NCBI RefSeq assembly: GCF_001650905.1
Contig: NZ_LXYG01000002.1
Span: forward strand, 186,001-250,000
Length of the DNA: 64,000 nt
Source: Balneola sp. EhC07
Lineage (GTDB): Bacteria; Bacteroidota; Rhodothermia; Balneolales; Balneolaceae
Direction: 5' to 3'
Shown here: positions 16,513 through 26,740 of the stretch, piece after piece
Layout of the letters: each line of letters starts with the position of its first letter
How positions within the stretch are numbered: the first letter of the stretch is position 1
The notes under the pieces: generated by a model
Seen by the model: only the letters and a program-made list of their open reading frames with translations
Databases searched by the model: none
What the model was told of the DNA's origin: nothing
Translations under genes and position numbers: made by a program

Positions 16513-18708
16513 CTATAAAATGATTACAATTTTTCTTATCGCTACTTTACCAAAATCGTCGTCGTTAGGATCTTCATTAATGATCCTTGCAATGTAAATT
16601 CCGCTAACTACTCGTTGTCTGAAATCTGTTCTAAGATCCCAGAATTCATCACCACTCCCATTATCATGTTCAATAGTTCGGACCAGTTCACCAATTTCAG
16701 TATATATTTCTATAGTACATATACCCGGAATCTCATAGAAAGCAATTCTGTCTCTTCCATCCTGATCCAGCAATAAAGATCTGTCAACATTTGGGTTGTA
16801 AGGATTAGGAACTACTCTGATATCTTCCATTACTTCTCCTGCAGCCCTCAATAGCCTGGCAGGATCATAAGACTGTGAGTAATAACGATTGCTTTTAAGG
16901 CTTGTGCCTGTTGGCGTTAATCCTGTTCCATCATTATTAGGCTCTCCTACACTCACTATATAATAGTAGTAATCTCTTCCTCGGATCGGAGTGTCTAACA
17001 GATATTGAGCTTCATTTCCGATTCGGGCGGCATCTCCATCACTAAATGTATAAAGTTGATCACCGGTTGCCGGAACCTCGGCTAATAATCTATATGTGCT
17101 GTCTACTCGACTTGAAGCTCTATAAATCTCAAAACCTTGTACTCCAGCCTCATCGCCGTATTCCCATTCTAATGTTATTCCATCTCCTGCTGATGTAACT
17201 ACAAAAAAGCTTGGTGGTAGTGGTGCTTCAGGTATTAAATAACCAGAATTGAAATTAGCAATTGCTCTTTCAAATGTCTGAAAAAGAGAGTCTCGTCCTG
17301 TGAAAACCCATTCATTTTTTGTCATACTCAAAGTCTGACCATTTACCTCTGCATCAATATCCTCATAATCACCAGAACCGGGATCTAATACATCCTCTTT
17401 AAAACTTCTGCCTATTTGCTCTGCTAATTCTCTAGAAATACCTGCAGACGCCTCAGCTATTACTATTCGGACGCTTTCTCCCGGAGCCAAAGTATAAGGT
17501 CCGTATCCATAATTGTAAGCGAAACCTCCGTCATTGTTTCCTAGCTTAGGGTCATTAGTTGGTTGAATAAACCCATCATAACCTGAAGGCTCAACCTGAT
17601 ATGCATGCCGGGTAGAACCTCGCCCTTTAGTCATCATATTATATTCTCCGGCCATTTTGGTTGCATTAAATGCACTGTTATTGGCATACAAAGCATCATC
17701 ATTATGCTCTTCGGCCATGGTAAATGGCTGTGCCGGATCATCGGAATCATCATTTGCTGAAGCATCCGCATGTAGGGTAACAGTTCCAACAAAATGATAT
17801 GCTTCTAATCGGCCGGTAGTATCATCTGCTGTTAAGTAACCATCTGCAACTGTAGATGGACTAGGTTCATAAATCGGTGCCCCGATATTATCGTAATTAG
17901 CTGTGGCGAAGCCGGGAAAATAACCATGCCATGCAAACTGAGCTCTGAAATTTTCAGTCTCTTCGGGTCTTTGACCGTCTCCTCTTCTGTCATTCATTGT
18001 ATTAACTCCCCAACCTGTACCATTACCAATGGTATGTCTGGAAGCCTTAACAGGAGCCATACGATTTAAGAAATAAGGCACAAACCCTTCTACTGTTCTA
18101 TTTGGAAACTCTATTTCGGCATCGTCATCCACGTTTCCGGTATTGGTAAATATATATTCGATTACATGGTAGTTATCATGATATTCCTGACTGAACTGCA
18201 TTGCAGTTCTTTGCACTGTAATTCCCAATAAAGTATTAGTTACTGCAACAATCTTTCGGTCAGCTTTCATACTTGGATCTACTTCATCATTAGTAACACT
18301 TTTGCTAAAGGAGACCAATCCATCCACACTAACTTCAGGAGGATCGAACTTACTAACTGTTTCCATCGATATCGGATAGAACTCTCCAAGACCGGTAACT
18401 CTAGGGCCAACGTGAACTACACGATAATTCCAGGTTTGTTGTTCGTCAGTAAAATTGGTTGCACCTAACCAAAGAGCTTTCATTGCCTGAGCATCCTGCC
18501 CTCTGTAAATAGCAGGCCATTGCCAACCACCTTGTTGCTCATTAATAAAACCCTCTTCTATCTCCGAGCCCAAACTGGAATAGAAATTATGAAATGAACC
18601 TGCTGACAGCCATCTATACTCGACTTGAGCGTTACTATCCTTAAAAGGATAAAAACACAATGCTATTAGCAGTAACCAACTAAATTTATAAAAATATTTT
18701 TTTGACAT
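16513..18708 (-). CDS. Large exported protein with Fn3-like and FlgD-like C-terminal region
   Basis: I chose the ATG at 18708 over an upstream in-frame ATG at 18747 because it begins a normal signal peptide (MSKKYFYKFSWLLLIALCF ending DSNAQ) and leaves a 16-base gap after the TonB gene instead of an overlap. The product is 731 residues. The first 480 residues carry no domain I can name. A fibronectin-III-like segment lies near 500-610, and the end has RVVPNPYNP followed by IEIYTEIGELVRTIEHDNGSGDEFW-type strands, which resemble a FlgD-Ig/type IX sorting module in diverged form. It is the second gene of the outer-membrane operon and ends eight bases before the PorV-like gene. Confidence 0.75.
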   Translation of the reverse strand: MSKKYFYKFSWLLLIALCFYPFKDSNAQVEYRWLSAGSFHNFYSSLGSEIEEGFINEQQGGWQWPAIYRGQDAQAMKALWLGATNFTDEQQTWNYRVVHVGPRVTGLGEFYPISMETVSKFDPPEVSVDGLVSFSKSVTNDEVDPSMKADRKIVAVTNTLLGITVQRTAMQFSQEYHDNYHVIEYIFTNTGNVDDDAEIEFPNRTVEGFVPYFLNRMAPVKASRHTIGNGTGWGVNTMNDRRGDGQRPEETENFRAQFAWHGYFPGFATANYDNIGAPIYEPSPSTVADGYLTADDTTGRLEAYHFVGTVTLHADASANDDSDDPAQPFTMAEEHNDDALYANNSAFNATKMAGEYNMMTKGRGSTRHAYQVEPSGYDGFIQPTNDPKLGNNDGGFAYNYGYGPYTLAPGESVRIVIAEASAGISRELAEQIGRSFKEDVLDPGSGDYEDIDAEVNGQTLSMTKNEWVFTGRDSLFQTFERAIANFNSGYLIPEAPLPPSFFVVTSAGDGITLEWEYGDEAGVQGFEIYRASSRVDSTYRLLAEVPATGDQLYTFSDGDAARIGNEAQYLLDTPIRGRDYYYYIVSVGEPNNDGTGLTPTGTSLKSNRYYSQSYDPARLLRAAGEVMEDIRVVPNPYNPNVDRSLLLDQDGRDRIAFYEIPGICTIEIYTEIGELVRTIEHDNGSGDEFWDLRTDFRQRVVSGIYIARIINEDPNDDDFGKVAIRKIVIIL

Positions 18709-18724
18709 ATTTAACGAACTACTC

Positions 18725-21700
18725 TTAAAATGAAAATCTGATTCCAAATCTTATTGTTCTTGGATCTAAGAAATTAAAAAATCTTTGATTTGGCATATTA
18801 ATATATGCTTTCTCATCTAATACTTTATTTACATATTTGCTGTCTGCATCAACAAATGCACCCCCATCCCACTGATAATATTTACCTTCTGTAGTATTAT
18901 AATAAAGAGCTCTTGTATTTCCACTCGCAGGTAACGTTGTTGCCACTTCAATAGGAACATATGTTACATCTGCCGGTCTGTAATCACCCGGCTTATCATC
19001 TCCCGGAACTCTTTGATTCAATAGTCCTATTTCGTCTAAAACATCTTTAGGGAGGTGAAGTGAACCCATGTAATCTAAAAAGTCAGTACCGTCAATAGAT
19101 CCGGAATTATATGGATTAAAGTCTCTTCTGTTGATCACATTTGAGACATCTGCAAAGAACTTAACCGAACTTCCACTATTTAATCTAATATCCTTAGTGA
19201 TTCTTAAGCTTGTGCCCCATGAATCTCTAAGCTGTAAATTATCTATAACTCCCGGTATGGAACCACCACCAGTATAGGTTATTTTAGCACCGGCTCTCCA
19301 GGAAACAAGAGGTACAATCTGCCAATTAGCTAATGGTTTTGTCCCTAATAGTTCCGGTCCAAAATCCCTCGGAGACTGTAAGTATAATTGCAATCTTGCA
19401 AATGGTTGTGGAACAGGTCGGAATATATCATTATCGCTGGTTGTTCTTTCGTAGTTACGTTGATCGAATGGGTTCTCATAGTTTTCCAGAGTACCAAACA
19501 GACCTCTTGAAGCAATACTATAGGTATAGTTTACTTCTCCCCAGAAATATTTTCCCCTTTGTTTTCGGAAAGTAAATTCAAACCCACGAATATCTTCATA
19601 TTGAAAAGGTCTGCTTACCGTGTAACTGTTGTTATCTCTACTTGTGAATCCAACTTGAATTGGTTGATCACTTAAGTCTTTATAATAACCACTTATTCTA
19701 ACTAAATAGTTTTCGAGAATATTATGCTCATAGCCCAACTCATAACTAACTGTTCTTGGAAGCTTATTACTAGGAGAAGCCACTCTTACTACTGTATTTG
19801 TAAAAGGCTCTACTCGAGTTAAATAGAGGTTTTCAGGATCAGGTAATTGAACTTGATGACCGTAGTTGAAGAAAAATTTACTCTGTTCAGTAATAGGGAA
19901 TGATACACCTAATCTTGGCTGTAATATAATTTGTGGTTTTACATCTGATGTTGCTGCTGTATCTAATGCTGATGCATTTCCAGTATCGAACAGATCGGTA
20001 AATGGTTCGTAATCATACCAACTTATATTAGGATCAGAATAGGTTAATCGTAATCCAAGATTTGCGATCATACCATTAAACTCCAACTTATCCTGAACAA
20101 AAGCTGCCATTCTGATAGGGGTAGTATTCCAGACTGACCTTGTTCTACCGGAAGGTAACACTTTATCAAATGAGCCATAGTTCACCATACTGTTAGTTCG
20201 GATGAACTCAAATCCTGCTTTTACTTCATTTACTCTGTCTAACTGACTTGTAATTTTAAAGCTGGCACTTAATACAGAAACCTCACTACTATCCCTCGCT
20301 GTACTCATACCTACTCCCATCCTCATTCCTGAAGCCAAACCAAATGAAGTTTCATCAAAGAAGCCATATGGCCCTTCATCAAATCCAACTCCACCAAAGA
20401 ACATTACATCTGATGTATCTCTTAAAGCACTTGGGTTGGTAGAATTTGTAGAAATGTAATTATTGACCTTTACTTCGTAGAAAGTAGTATTCGAAATGGA
20501 GTGCGTGAATTGAGCACCCAAGTTAAAAGTAGTTTGCTCCGTTGGCGCCCAATAATCTGTCGCAAAAATTCTTGATTCAATGAAACTTACATTATCCATA
20601 TTTGACGCAATACCAGATGGAGAAACAAAGAATCCGGGGTTACCAGCTTGACTTGCTGATGTTCCTGTTTCCCTACTGTAAAGTCCGTCAATAGATAATT
20701 TCATCCCTGAAGCGACATTACTCGTTACTTTACTTTGAAAAGTTGTTTGCTTGTATCGATCGCGAGATAACGGAACCATATATATAGTTTGAGTTTCTCT
20801 AAAAGAAGTTGAAAACCTCAGATCCCCAAATCTTTTGCTAATGTATGGAACAGGGCCTCCAAAGGTAAAATCTATTTCATAATCAGGATCTGAAATTGCA
20901 AAATTCTTTCTATGCTGCCATAAGAAAGCCTGTTGTGCTGCTTCTGGGGAAAGATCATCATCATAGGTAGAAGGATCATTAGGATCATTATTAGCTAGTG
21001 TAGACTGTGAAAAAGCATTCCATCCTTGAAAGCTTGGATATTCCTCTTGGGTATAAGAATCCCAAGCTCCATTATCGGTTCCCGTCCAAGCCACTTCATC
21101 ATCTAAATAAGGTCTTAACCAATAAGAATTTGGGTCGTTAACAGATTGACCTACATTTTTTTGCTGGGGAGGAGTAATTCTAACTAAACCATCAAGGGTG
21201 TAACGGTCTCTTTCTCCTTCTTTGCTAGTTACATTTATCAAACCGGATCTTAAGTTTCCATACTCTGCGCTAAAACCACCAGTTTGTACCTGAACATTTT
21301 CAATTGAAGTAATACTTATTCCTGTAAATGGAGAGTTACTTCTTTCTGAACGTAATGTAAATCCATTTAAATTAAAGGATACTTCATCACTTCCACTACC
21401 TCTAACGCTCAATCCTTCAACCCCGGCTTGTAAACCAACCGCAGCTGTTACACTTGTTATAGGTAGTGCATCCAGACTTTCCTTACTTATATTAGACTGA
21501 CTTGAAGCAACGTCCTTTTGAACAACCGGGCGCTCTGCTATTACAACAATTTCCTCACCTTGAAAAGTCTCCTCCCTCATTGTAATATCGATATTGGTCG
21601 TAAGATCAATATTGATCTCAACGTTTTCGATCAGTACCGGAGCAAAACCAATGTAGGTAGCTTTTAATGTATACGTTCCCGGCTTAACGTTCAGAATTTG

Positions 21701-21880
21701 ATAGAACCCATCTGCCTGAGCCGCTGATCCTTGTAAAGTACCTTCAATTACAACCGTTGCTCCCGGTAAAGGCTCACCGGATGAATCTTTAATGAATCCA
21801 TTTATCTTACCTGATTGAGCAAAAAGGGTTGATGAAAGTAAAGTAAAGATTAAAAGAAGTAGTAGCTGTTTTAAACCCAT
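18725..21880 (-). CDS. TonB-dependent receptor with carboxypeptidase-regulatory-like N-domain
   Basis: A 1051-residue outer-membrane receptor. Signal peptide 1-21 (TLFAQ), then a CarboxypepD-reg-like beta sandwich at about 25-110 (GKINGFIKDSSGEPLPGATV), a plug domain at about 115-230 (LSVRGSGSDEVSFNLNGF, GLINVTSKEG), and a 22-strand barrel to the terminal aromatic RFGIRFSF. The substrate is unknown. It heads the five-gene minus-strand operon that continues through the FlgD-like protein, PorV-like barrel, IPT lipoprotein and type IX beta-propeller, a composition that recalls SusCD-type systems but has no SusD homologue I can see. Confidence 0.87.
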   Translation of the reverse strand: MGLKQLLLLLIFTLLSSTLFAQSGKINGFIKDSSGEPLPGATVVIEGTLQGSAAQADGFYQILNVKPGTYTLKATYIGFAPVLIENVEINIDLTTNIDITMREETFQGEEIVVIAERPVVQKDVASSQSNISKESLDALPITSVTAAVGLQAGVEGLSVRGSGSDEVSFNLNGFTLRSERSNSPFTGISITSIENVQVQTGGFSAEYGNLRSGLINVTSKEGERDRYTLDGLVRITPPQQKNVGQSVNDPNSYWLRPYLDDEVAWTGTDNGAWDSYTQEEYPSFQGWNAFSQSTLANNDPNDPSTYDDDLSPEAAQQAFLWQHRKNFAISDPDYEIDFTFGGPVPYISKRFGDLRFSTSFRETQTIYMVPLSRDRYKQTTFQSKVTSNVASGMKLSIDGLYSRETGTSASQAGNPGFFVSPSGIASNMDNVSFIESRIFATDYWAPTEQTTFNLGAQFTHSISNTTFYEVKVNNYISTNSTNPSALRDTSDVMFFGGVGFDEGPYGFFDETSFGLASGMRMGVGMSTARDSSEVSVLSASFKITSQLDRVNEVKAGFEFIRTNSMVNYGSFDKVLPSGRTRSVWNTTPIRMAAFVQDKLEFNGMIANLGLRLTYSDPNISWYDYEPFTDLFDTGNASALDTAATSDVKPQIILQPRLGVSFPITEQSKFFFNYGHQVQLPDPENLYLTRVEPFTNTVVRVASPSNKLPRTVSYELGYEHNILENYLVRISGYYKDLSDQPIQVGFTSRDNNSYTVSRPFQYEDIRGFEFTFRKQRGKYFWGEVNYTYSIASRGLFGTLENYENPFDQRNYERTTSDNDIFRPVPQPFARLQLYLQSPRDFGPELLGTKPLANWQIVPLVSWRAGAKITYTGGGSIPGVIDNLQLRDSWGTSLRITKDIRLNSGSSVKFFADVSNVINRRDFNPYNSGSIDGTDFLDYMGSLHLPKDVLDEIGLLNQRVPGDDKPGDYRPADVTYVPIEVATTLPASGNTRALYYNTTEGKYYQWDGGAFVDADSKYVNKVLDEKAYINMPNQRFFNFLDPRTIRFGIRFSF

Positions 21881-22193
21881 ATATTTTCAAATTGAATAAA
21901 AGAAAACTTTCCCTTGGAAGGGCTTTTTTCATTGAGTTAACATTTTAATAAAAAAAACTTATTGTTAAAAAAAATTAGTGATCGGATAACATTTTTTGAT
22001 AGAAAACACTGAAACCTTCTTAGAACAAAATTGAGACCCTTTTTTTACTATAAAACCCGATAAATACGCTTTTCGAGTTATTCAAATACATATGTACATA
22101 ATAAACACAATCTATTTTCTTTGAGAGTGTGACCAACAAATGTTCTAAGAAAATTATTCGATTACTTTTTTAGGAACCGATATTCATATCAAA
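21881..22193 (-). promoter_or_regulatory. Leader and promoter region of the TonB-receptor operon
   Basis: A gene-free AT-rich stretch of 313 bases between the Bax-inhibitor gene terminator and the receptor start. It contains a small dyad TCCCTTGGAAGGG near 21909-21921. I could not identify a convincing promoter box or riboswitch. The length leaves room for a long 5' leader. Confidence 0.4.
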
Positions 22194-22216
22194 AAAAAGC
22201 CCTTTAAAAAGGGCTT
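22194..22216 (-). terminator. Rho-independent terminator after the Bax-inhibitor-1 gene
   Basis: AAAGCCCTTT and AAAGGGCTTT pair around a short A-rich loop. On the minus strand the hairpin is followed by eight T residues. It lies 16 bases beyond the stop codon of the minus-strand gene at 22232. Confidence 0.88.
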
Positions 22217-22231
22217 TAAATCTGAAACTTT

Positions 22232-22939
22232 TTATCGTCTGCTTCCAAAAATTCTCAACAGAAAAATAAACATATTTATAAAGTCCAGGTACAAAGCTAA
22301 AGCTCCCATCACCGCACCCTTTTTACCTTGCTCAGAATCTGCATCTAACTCCAGGCTCATATTCTTTATCTTTTGAGTATCGTAAGCTGTTAAACCAATA
22401 AAAATGGCTACACCTGCATAACTAATGATCCAATACAGGGTTGAACTGGCCAAGAAAATATTAACGATGGTTGCTATGATAACCCCAATCAATCCCATAA
22501 ATAGAAATCCACCTATTGAAGTCAGGTCTTTCTTTGTGAAATATCCATAAGCACTACAAATACCAAAAGTACCGGCCGTAATAAAAAATGTGGAAGCAAT
22601 GGACGCACTGGTGTACACATAAAATAGCACTGATAAAGTAACTCCATTTAACGCAGAGTATAGAATAAATAAAGCTGTGGCAAAACCCGAGCTCATTGAA
22701 TCTATTCTGGACACCATCCACCAAACAAGCCCCAATTCAATAGCAATGAGTATATAAAACGGCATTGCACTAGAAGCGCCGGTAAACATCCCCATAAATG
22801 TACCCGAATCTGCAACTCTCATTGCTACAATTCCGGTGATGGTTAAAGCCAGTCCCATCCAGACATATACTTTGTTGACAAAACTTGTCTGTATACTTTT
22901 TACTTCTTCAGCGGTAAGATTTTGAACCTGATTTTGCAT
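22232..22939 (-). CDS. Bax inhibitor-1/YccA family membrane protein
   Basis: A 235-residue inner-membrane protein with seven hydrophobic segments, typical of the BI-1/YccA/TMBIM family (calcium-leak channel and protease-modulator relatives). The signature AYDTQKIKNM lies near residues 185-194, and the cytoplasmic acidic and basic tail ends FGSRR. Length and topology are ordinary. It is a single-gene unit with its own terminator; the start at 22939 begins the expected polar MQNQVQNLTAEEVKS tail. Confidence 0.92.
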   Translation of the reverse strand: MQNQVQNLTAEEVKSIQTSFVNKVYVWMGLALTITGIVAMRVADSGTFMGMFTGASSAMPFYILIAIELGLVWWMVSRIDSMSSGFATALFILYSALNGVTLSVLFYVYTSASIASTFFITAGTFGICSAYGYFTKKDLTSIGGFLFMGLIGVIIATIVNIFLASSTLYWIISYAGVAIFIGLTAYDTQKIKNMSLELDADSEQGKKGAVMGALALYLDFINMFIFLLRIFGSRR

Positions 22940-23011
22940 TTACGATAAAATTAATTTCATATTTAAACTACTTTACCAAAATACAAAATCCGATATCAAT
23001 AAGTAAGTAGC

Positions 23012-25795
23012 TTACCCACCGAACCAATAACTAAATTTAACTAAAAATACATTGGTTGGCTCCGGATCTAGCAGGTTCCCAAAATCGTTTCCAAAATTAA
23101 ATTCACCATTAGGTCTGAATCCACTTCTTTGTTGTTGCCACACTAAAAAGAAAGTCGACCCGGGACTGTACTCCCATCTGAATACGGCGTTACCTTGCAG
23201 AGATGACACGTTAAAATCTAACGGTCTTACCGTAAACTCATCTTCACCACCGGCTCCGTCGGGGTCAATGCTATAGCTTCCGTCAGCGTTTTGAGTAACC
23301 GAACCTTTATCCTCACCATATACATCAAAACCGAAACCGCCAGGGTTGTTAAACTCTTTAAGTTTTGAATATTTACCTGATGCAATGAATGGCCTTATAT
23401 AAGTTTGCAAACTCATCTTAGTATTAAATGTCCAGTTCAATCTAAGTGAAGTAGAGAAATCAGTCTGTTTTATATCAGAAAATACATATCTGTTTCCAAA
23501 CGTTTGATTCTCATCTAAAGCATTTTCAGATTGCTCCCTGATAAGAATAAATTGATCCACATCATTTTGATAACCAAACTCAGGTTCAACTGAAATCTGA
23601 ATAAATGTTGTAGGTCTGTAAGACAAATACCCCCAGAAATAATGATCGTATTCTCCTACCCTGTCTTCTCTGTGAAATTGCCCTATTCCACCTGACAATC
23701 TCTTTGAACTGTTCGAATTAATATTGAAGTTAAAATTCCAGCTTCCGGGCATTAGAAAAGTTGGCCCACCTCTGGTTACTCTGTCTGAAATAGTATCAAA
23801 GTTTGCATTACCATTTATATTGAAAGACCACAGGTTTTTAAATTGGAAATACCCACCTGCATTATAACCACGAGAAATCAGATCGTTATCAAAGTTCCAT
23901 GCGTGAGTTGTATAGCTCCATAAATTAATAAACTGTAAGAATTTGGGGTCGTTTTCCTGATACTGAATCCCCGTTGACACAGCCCTGTAATCCGCTCTGT
24001 TCTGAAAACCAATATCATTCGTTTCGTAACCCGGAGTAACCATAGATCCGGTTACAGACCATGTCCAGTGTTCCCCACTCGCTTTTTGTAAACTCAACTC
24101 TGAAGCTAATCCATTCAAACTCGTTTTATTGGTATCAACGGAAAGACCCTCGGAGTCTATTCTTTGATAGTATCTTTGAGGAGCATTCTGGGTTCTTGTG
24201 ATCGCATCGGTTGTACCGAATACAGAACTAACTGATGCCGTACCACTCACGATCCATGAACGGTCATTCCAACCATGCTCAAAATCGGCTCCGGTAATAA
24301 ACGCTGAATTATGAAGTCTGTTTTCAAAATAGGTTCCATCAATATCCCGATTCATTCCACTAAAGAACCCACCTACCACAGTATTCCCACTGTTAAAATC
24401 CTGCTTTAATCTGCTCACAAGGAAATTATTGGAAGGTTGAGCTATAAAATTACCTTTTGTGGTATTCCCATTATCCAGATTTGCCGTATAATTTGATCTT
24501 TCTTCCAATGTTCTTGCATAAAGAGTTCCAACTGATAAACCCGACTTTGTTTTACCACTTAATTTAGCAGCTCCTAGAATTTTCGTTTGATTAGGTGTGT
24601 TTGTAAAAATTGAATTCGTTTGAGAGGGATCATATAAATTATTTCCACTAAACCGATTAGCTTCTGATAAATTACCCTGAGGAGAACGGCCTATCCTTCT
24701 TGAGTAAAAAGTATTCGGATTACCGTAATTGTTAAATGACTTTGTGCCCCCAAATCTGAATATCTCATTTCCTTCTAAGAAAAATGGTCTTCTTTCTGAG
24801 AAGAACTGTTCGAATTGAGAAAGATTTATTGTAGCCGGATCTGCTTCAACCTGTCCAAAGTCGGGGTTTATGGTAGCTGTCAATGTCAGATCAGAAGTAA
24901 CACCATATTTAATATCTCCACCAATATTGGCGTCCAATTCATTTTCATTATAGTATGGGTTGTTTGGATTACCGGGTGCTCTTTCTAAAACGGATGATAC
25001 ATAAGGTGTGATTTCCAATCTTCTGGGCTCTTCCAGATCTCTGATACCATTTAATCGTCCGAATAAAGAAACACTACCGGAAGCAGATTGTGAAGTTGGT
25101 GCCCAATAATTATACTCCTGATGTCTCGCTATTCTCCGTTGAAAGTTAACTCCCCATGATTTTATATCATCTTTGGAGCTAAAGCGTAATTGTGACATTG
25201 GGATTCTCATTTCTACAGACCAGCCACCTTCAACCATCTTTGCTTCAGCTTCCCAAACGGCATCCCATAACACATCCTCGCCTCTGTCATCAAAATACAG
25301 GATATCTTTTTGAACACCTCGTGGGTTTACTGCAAAAGTAAAAGCAGTTCGCTTATCATTATAACTGTCTAAACTCACATACACCCAGTCACTGGTTTCA
25401 TTTCCATCTCTTCTGAATAATGAGGCAATCACGGAATCAGGAGATGTATCATAAGCCATTATACCTACATAAACTTCATTATCTGTATATAAGATCCTCG
25501 CTTCTGTTTTCTGGGATGGGTTTCCTCCGTCACGTGGAGATCTTTGCGTGAAACCCGTGGCTACCGGAGCCGTGGCCCAAATAGCTTCACTAAGTACCCC
25601 ATCCAGTTGAATATTTTGTCCGGAAATTCTTACAGCTTCCATTGTAGGATTCTGTGCGTATCCGAAACGATAGTCTATATTATCTTTTTTAAGACTTATG
25701 CTTCTCAGTTCTTCTCTTTCTTCCGGCTCATTTTCTTGTGCTTGAACTCCAAAATTTAGACATAGCAATAGTAAGGTAATGGTAAATTTCCGCAT
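23012..25795 (-). CDS. DUF5916 outer-membrane protein with CBM9-like N-domain
   Basis: A 927-residue exported protein: signal peptide 1-19 (GVQAQ). A CBM9-like domain occupies about 55-235 (QLDGVLSEAIWATAPV, ARILYTDNEVYVGIMAYD, SWGVNFQRRI). The DUF5916 region then runs to the end with many alternating strands, the FFSERRPFFLEGNEIF motif near 335 and a terminal KFSYWFGG, consistent with an outer-membrane barrel. Function of the family is not established. The gene lies downstream of the ECF sigma operon on the same strand, but a perfect inverted repeat at 25826-25858 separates them, so read-through is uncertain. Confidence 0.83.
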   Translation of the reverse strand: MRKFTITLLLLCLNFGVQAQENEPEEREELRSISLKKDNIDYRFGYAQNPTMEAVRISGQNIQLDGVLSEAIWATAPVATGFTQRSPRDGGNPSQKTEARILYTDNEVYVGIMAYDTSPDSVIASLFRRDGNETSDWVYVSLDSYNDKRTAFTFAVNPRGVQKDILYFDDRGEDVLWDAVWEAEAKMVEGGWSVEMRIPMSQLRFSSKDDIKSWGVNFQRRIARHQEYNYWAPTSQSASGSVSLFGRLNGIRDLEEPRRLEITPYVSSVLERAPGNPNNPYYNENELDANIGGDIKYGVTSDLTLTATINPDFGQVEADPATINLSQFEQFFSERRPFFLEGNEIFRFGGTKSFNNYGNPNTFYSRRIGRSPQGNLSEANRFSGNNLYDPSQTNSIFTNTPNQTKILGAAKLSGKTKSGLSVGTLYARTLEERSNYTANLDNGNTTKGNFIAQPSNNFLVSRLKQDFNSGNTVVGGFFSGMNRDIDGTYFENRLHNSAFITGADFEHGWNDRSWIVSGTASVSSVFGTTDAITRTQNAPQRYYQRIDSEGLSVDTNKTSLNGLASELSLQKASGEHWTWSVTGSMVTPGYETNDIGFQNRADYRAVSTGIQYQENDPKFLQFINLWSYTTHAWNFDNDLISRGYNAGGYFQFKNLWSFNINGNANFDTISDRVTRGGPTFLMPGSWNFNFNINSNSSKRLSGGIGQFHREDRVGEYDHYFWGYLSYRPTTFIQISVEPEFGYQNDVDQFILIREQSENALDENQTFGNRYVFSDIKQTDFSTSLRLNWTFNTKMSLQTYIRPFIASGKYSKLKEFNNPGGFGFDVYGEDKGSVTQNADGSYSIDPDGAGGEDEFTVRPLDFNVSSLQGNAVFRWEYSPGSTFFLVWQQQRSGFRPNGEFNFGNDFGNLLDPEPTNVFLVKFSYWFGG

Positions 25796-25825
25796 GACAG
25801 TAGTGTTTTAAGGCTTTGGTAAGAA

Positions 25826-25858
25826 ACTGCAAATCATTCTCTCCAAACGATTTGCAGT
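25826..25858. repeat. Perfect 10-bp inverted repeat with 13-base spacer
   Basis: ACTGCAAATC (25826-25835) and GATTTGCAGT (25849-25858) are perfect complements. It lies between the second DUF4097 gene and the DUF5916 gene. The T-run after it is stronger on the plus strand (ATTTTTATT) than on the minus strand, so it fits an operator or processing hairpin at least as well as a terminator for the minus-strand operon. Confidence 0.6.
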
Positions 25859-25916
25859 ATTTTTATTAAACTCTGATAGTTAGACGAGCGTAATTTTAAT
25901 TCGTTACTCTGATTTA

Positions 25917-26720
25917 CTAGTTTTTACGAATTGAAATATCTCCATGGAGTGTTTTGAATAAATATTCAGGACCTCCTCCGTTAACTGTACCGTAAACCCA
26001 TTTATTAATAGATACTTTGTACTGACCTTTTTTAGACGAGACTTGAGTATCCGTTGGGTTACGTTCGATATCCATATCAAAGTTGGTATACACATCTCCC
26101 CAGTCTGTTTTCATTTTCGCTGAGAACTTAGCGCTCTCAGGTAATGCGATCTCAATATCTCCATTTACACCTGTAAACGACATTGGTGCATTGGGATCGA
26201 TCTTTACAAAACTGACTTCGATATCTCCGTTTACACTGTTTACTAATGCCGAGCCGGATATATCCATTACTTCTACGTCACCATTTACAGATTCGATCTC
26301 CACTTGCCCTTCCAGACCTCTTACTTCCACGTCACCATGAACAGCATTCAGTTTTAGAGAAAAGTTTTTGGGAACGTAGACGGTTAGTTCAAGGTCATTG
26401 TGTTGTGGCTGACTATTTATTTTAACCACGTTATTGTCTTCTGTGATCTCCAGGCTTAAACCTCCTGATGATATTCTCCTCAAACCATTTTTACGATTAT
26501 TCCAGTTATCGTCGTCGTCATCACCGTTATATTTTACGATAACATCCTGACGATCATGCGTTTGTACTATTATATCGTCAGCATAAACCAGATCGATTCG
26601 CAACATGCCCTTTTGTCCGGGTTTGGATAAAGGAACAGTTATATCATCCTGAGCTGTTAAAGGATTTGATACAATCAACACAAGCAATGCACTAAATAGG
26701 GTAATTATTATTTTTTTCAT
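25917..26720 (-). CDS. DUF4097 family beta-strand-repeat exported protein (copy 2)
   Basis: A 267-residue protein with signal peptide 1-23 (PLTAQ). The mature part is a right-handed beta-helix-like DUF4097 repeat: VEVRGLEGQVEIES, VNGDVEVMD, VNGDIEVSF, VNGDIEIAL and HGDISIRKN. The family is often called putative adhesin but its function is unsettled. It is the fourth gene of the sigma operon, 20 bases behind a paralogue, so both are likely outputs or modulators of that sigma circuit. Confidence 0.85.
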   Translation of the reverse strand: MKKIIITLFSALLVLIVSNPLTAQDDITVPLSKPGQKGMLRIDLVYADDIIVQTHDRQDVIVKYNGDDDDDNWNNRKNGLRRISSGGLSLEITEDNNVVKINSQPQHNDLELTVYVPKNFSLKLNAVHGDVEVRGLEGQVEIESVNGDVEVMDISGSALVNSVNGDIEVSFVKIDPNAPMSFTGVNGDIEIALPESAKFSAKMKTDWGDVYTNFDMDIERNPTDTQVSSKKGQYKVSINKWVYGTVNGGGPEYLFKTLHGDISIRKN

Positions 26721-26740
26721 GATTCTCTTATTTCTTGATT

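Noticed and set aside
18709-18747. Upstream ATG for the FlgD-like exported protein
   Set aside because: It would place 13 polar residues before the signal peptide and overlap the receptor gene; the ATG at 18708 is a better fit.
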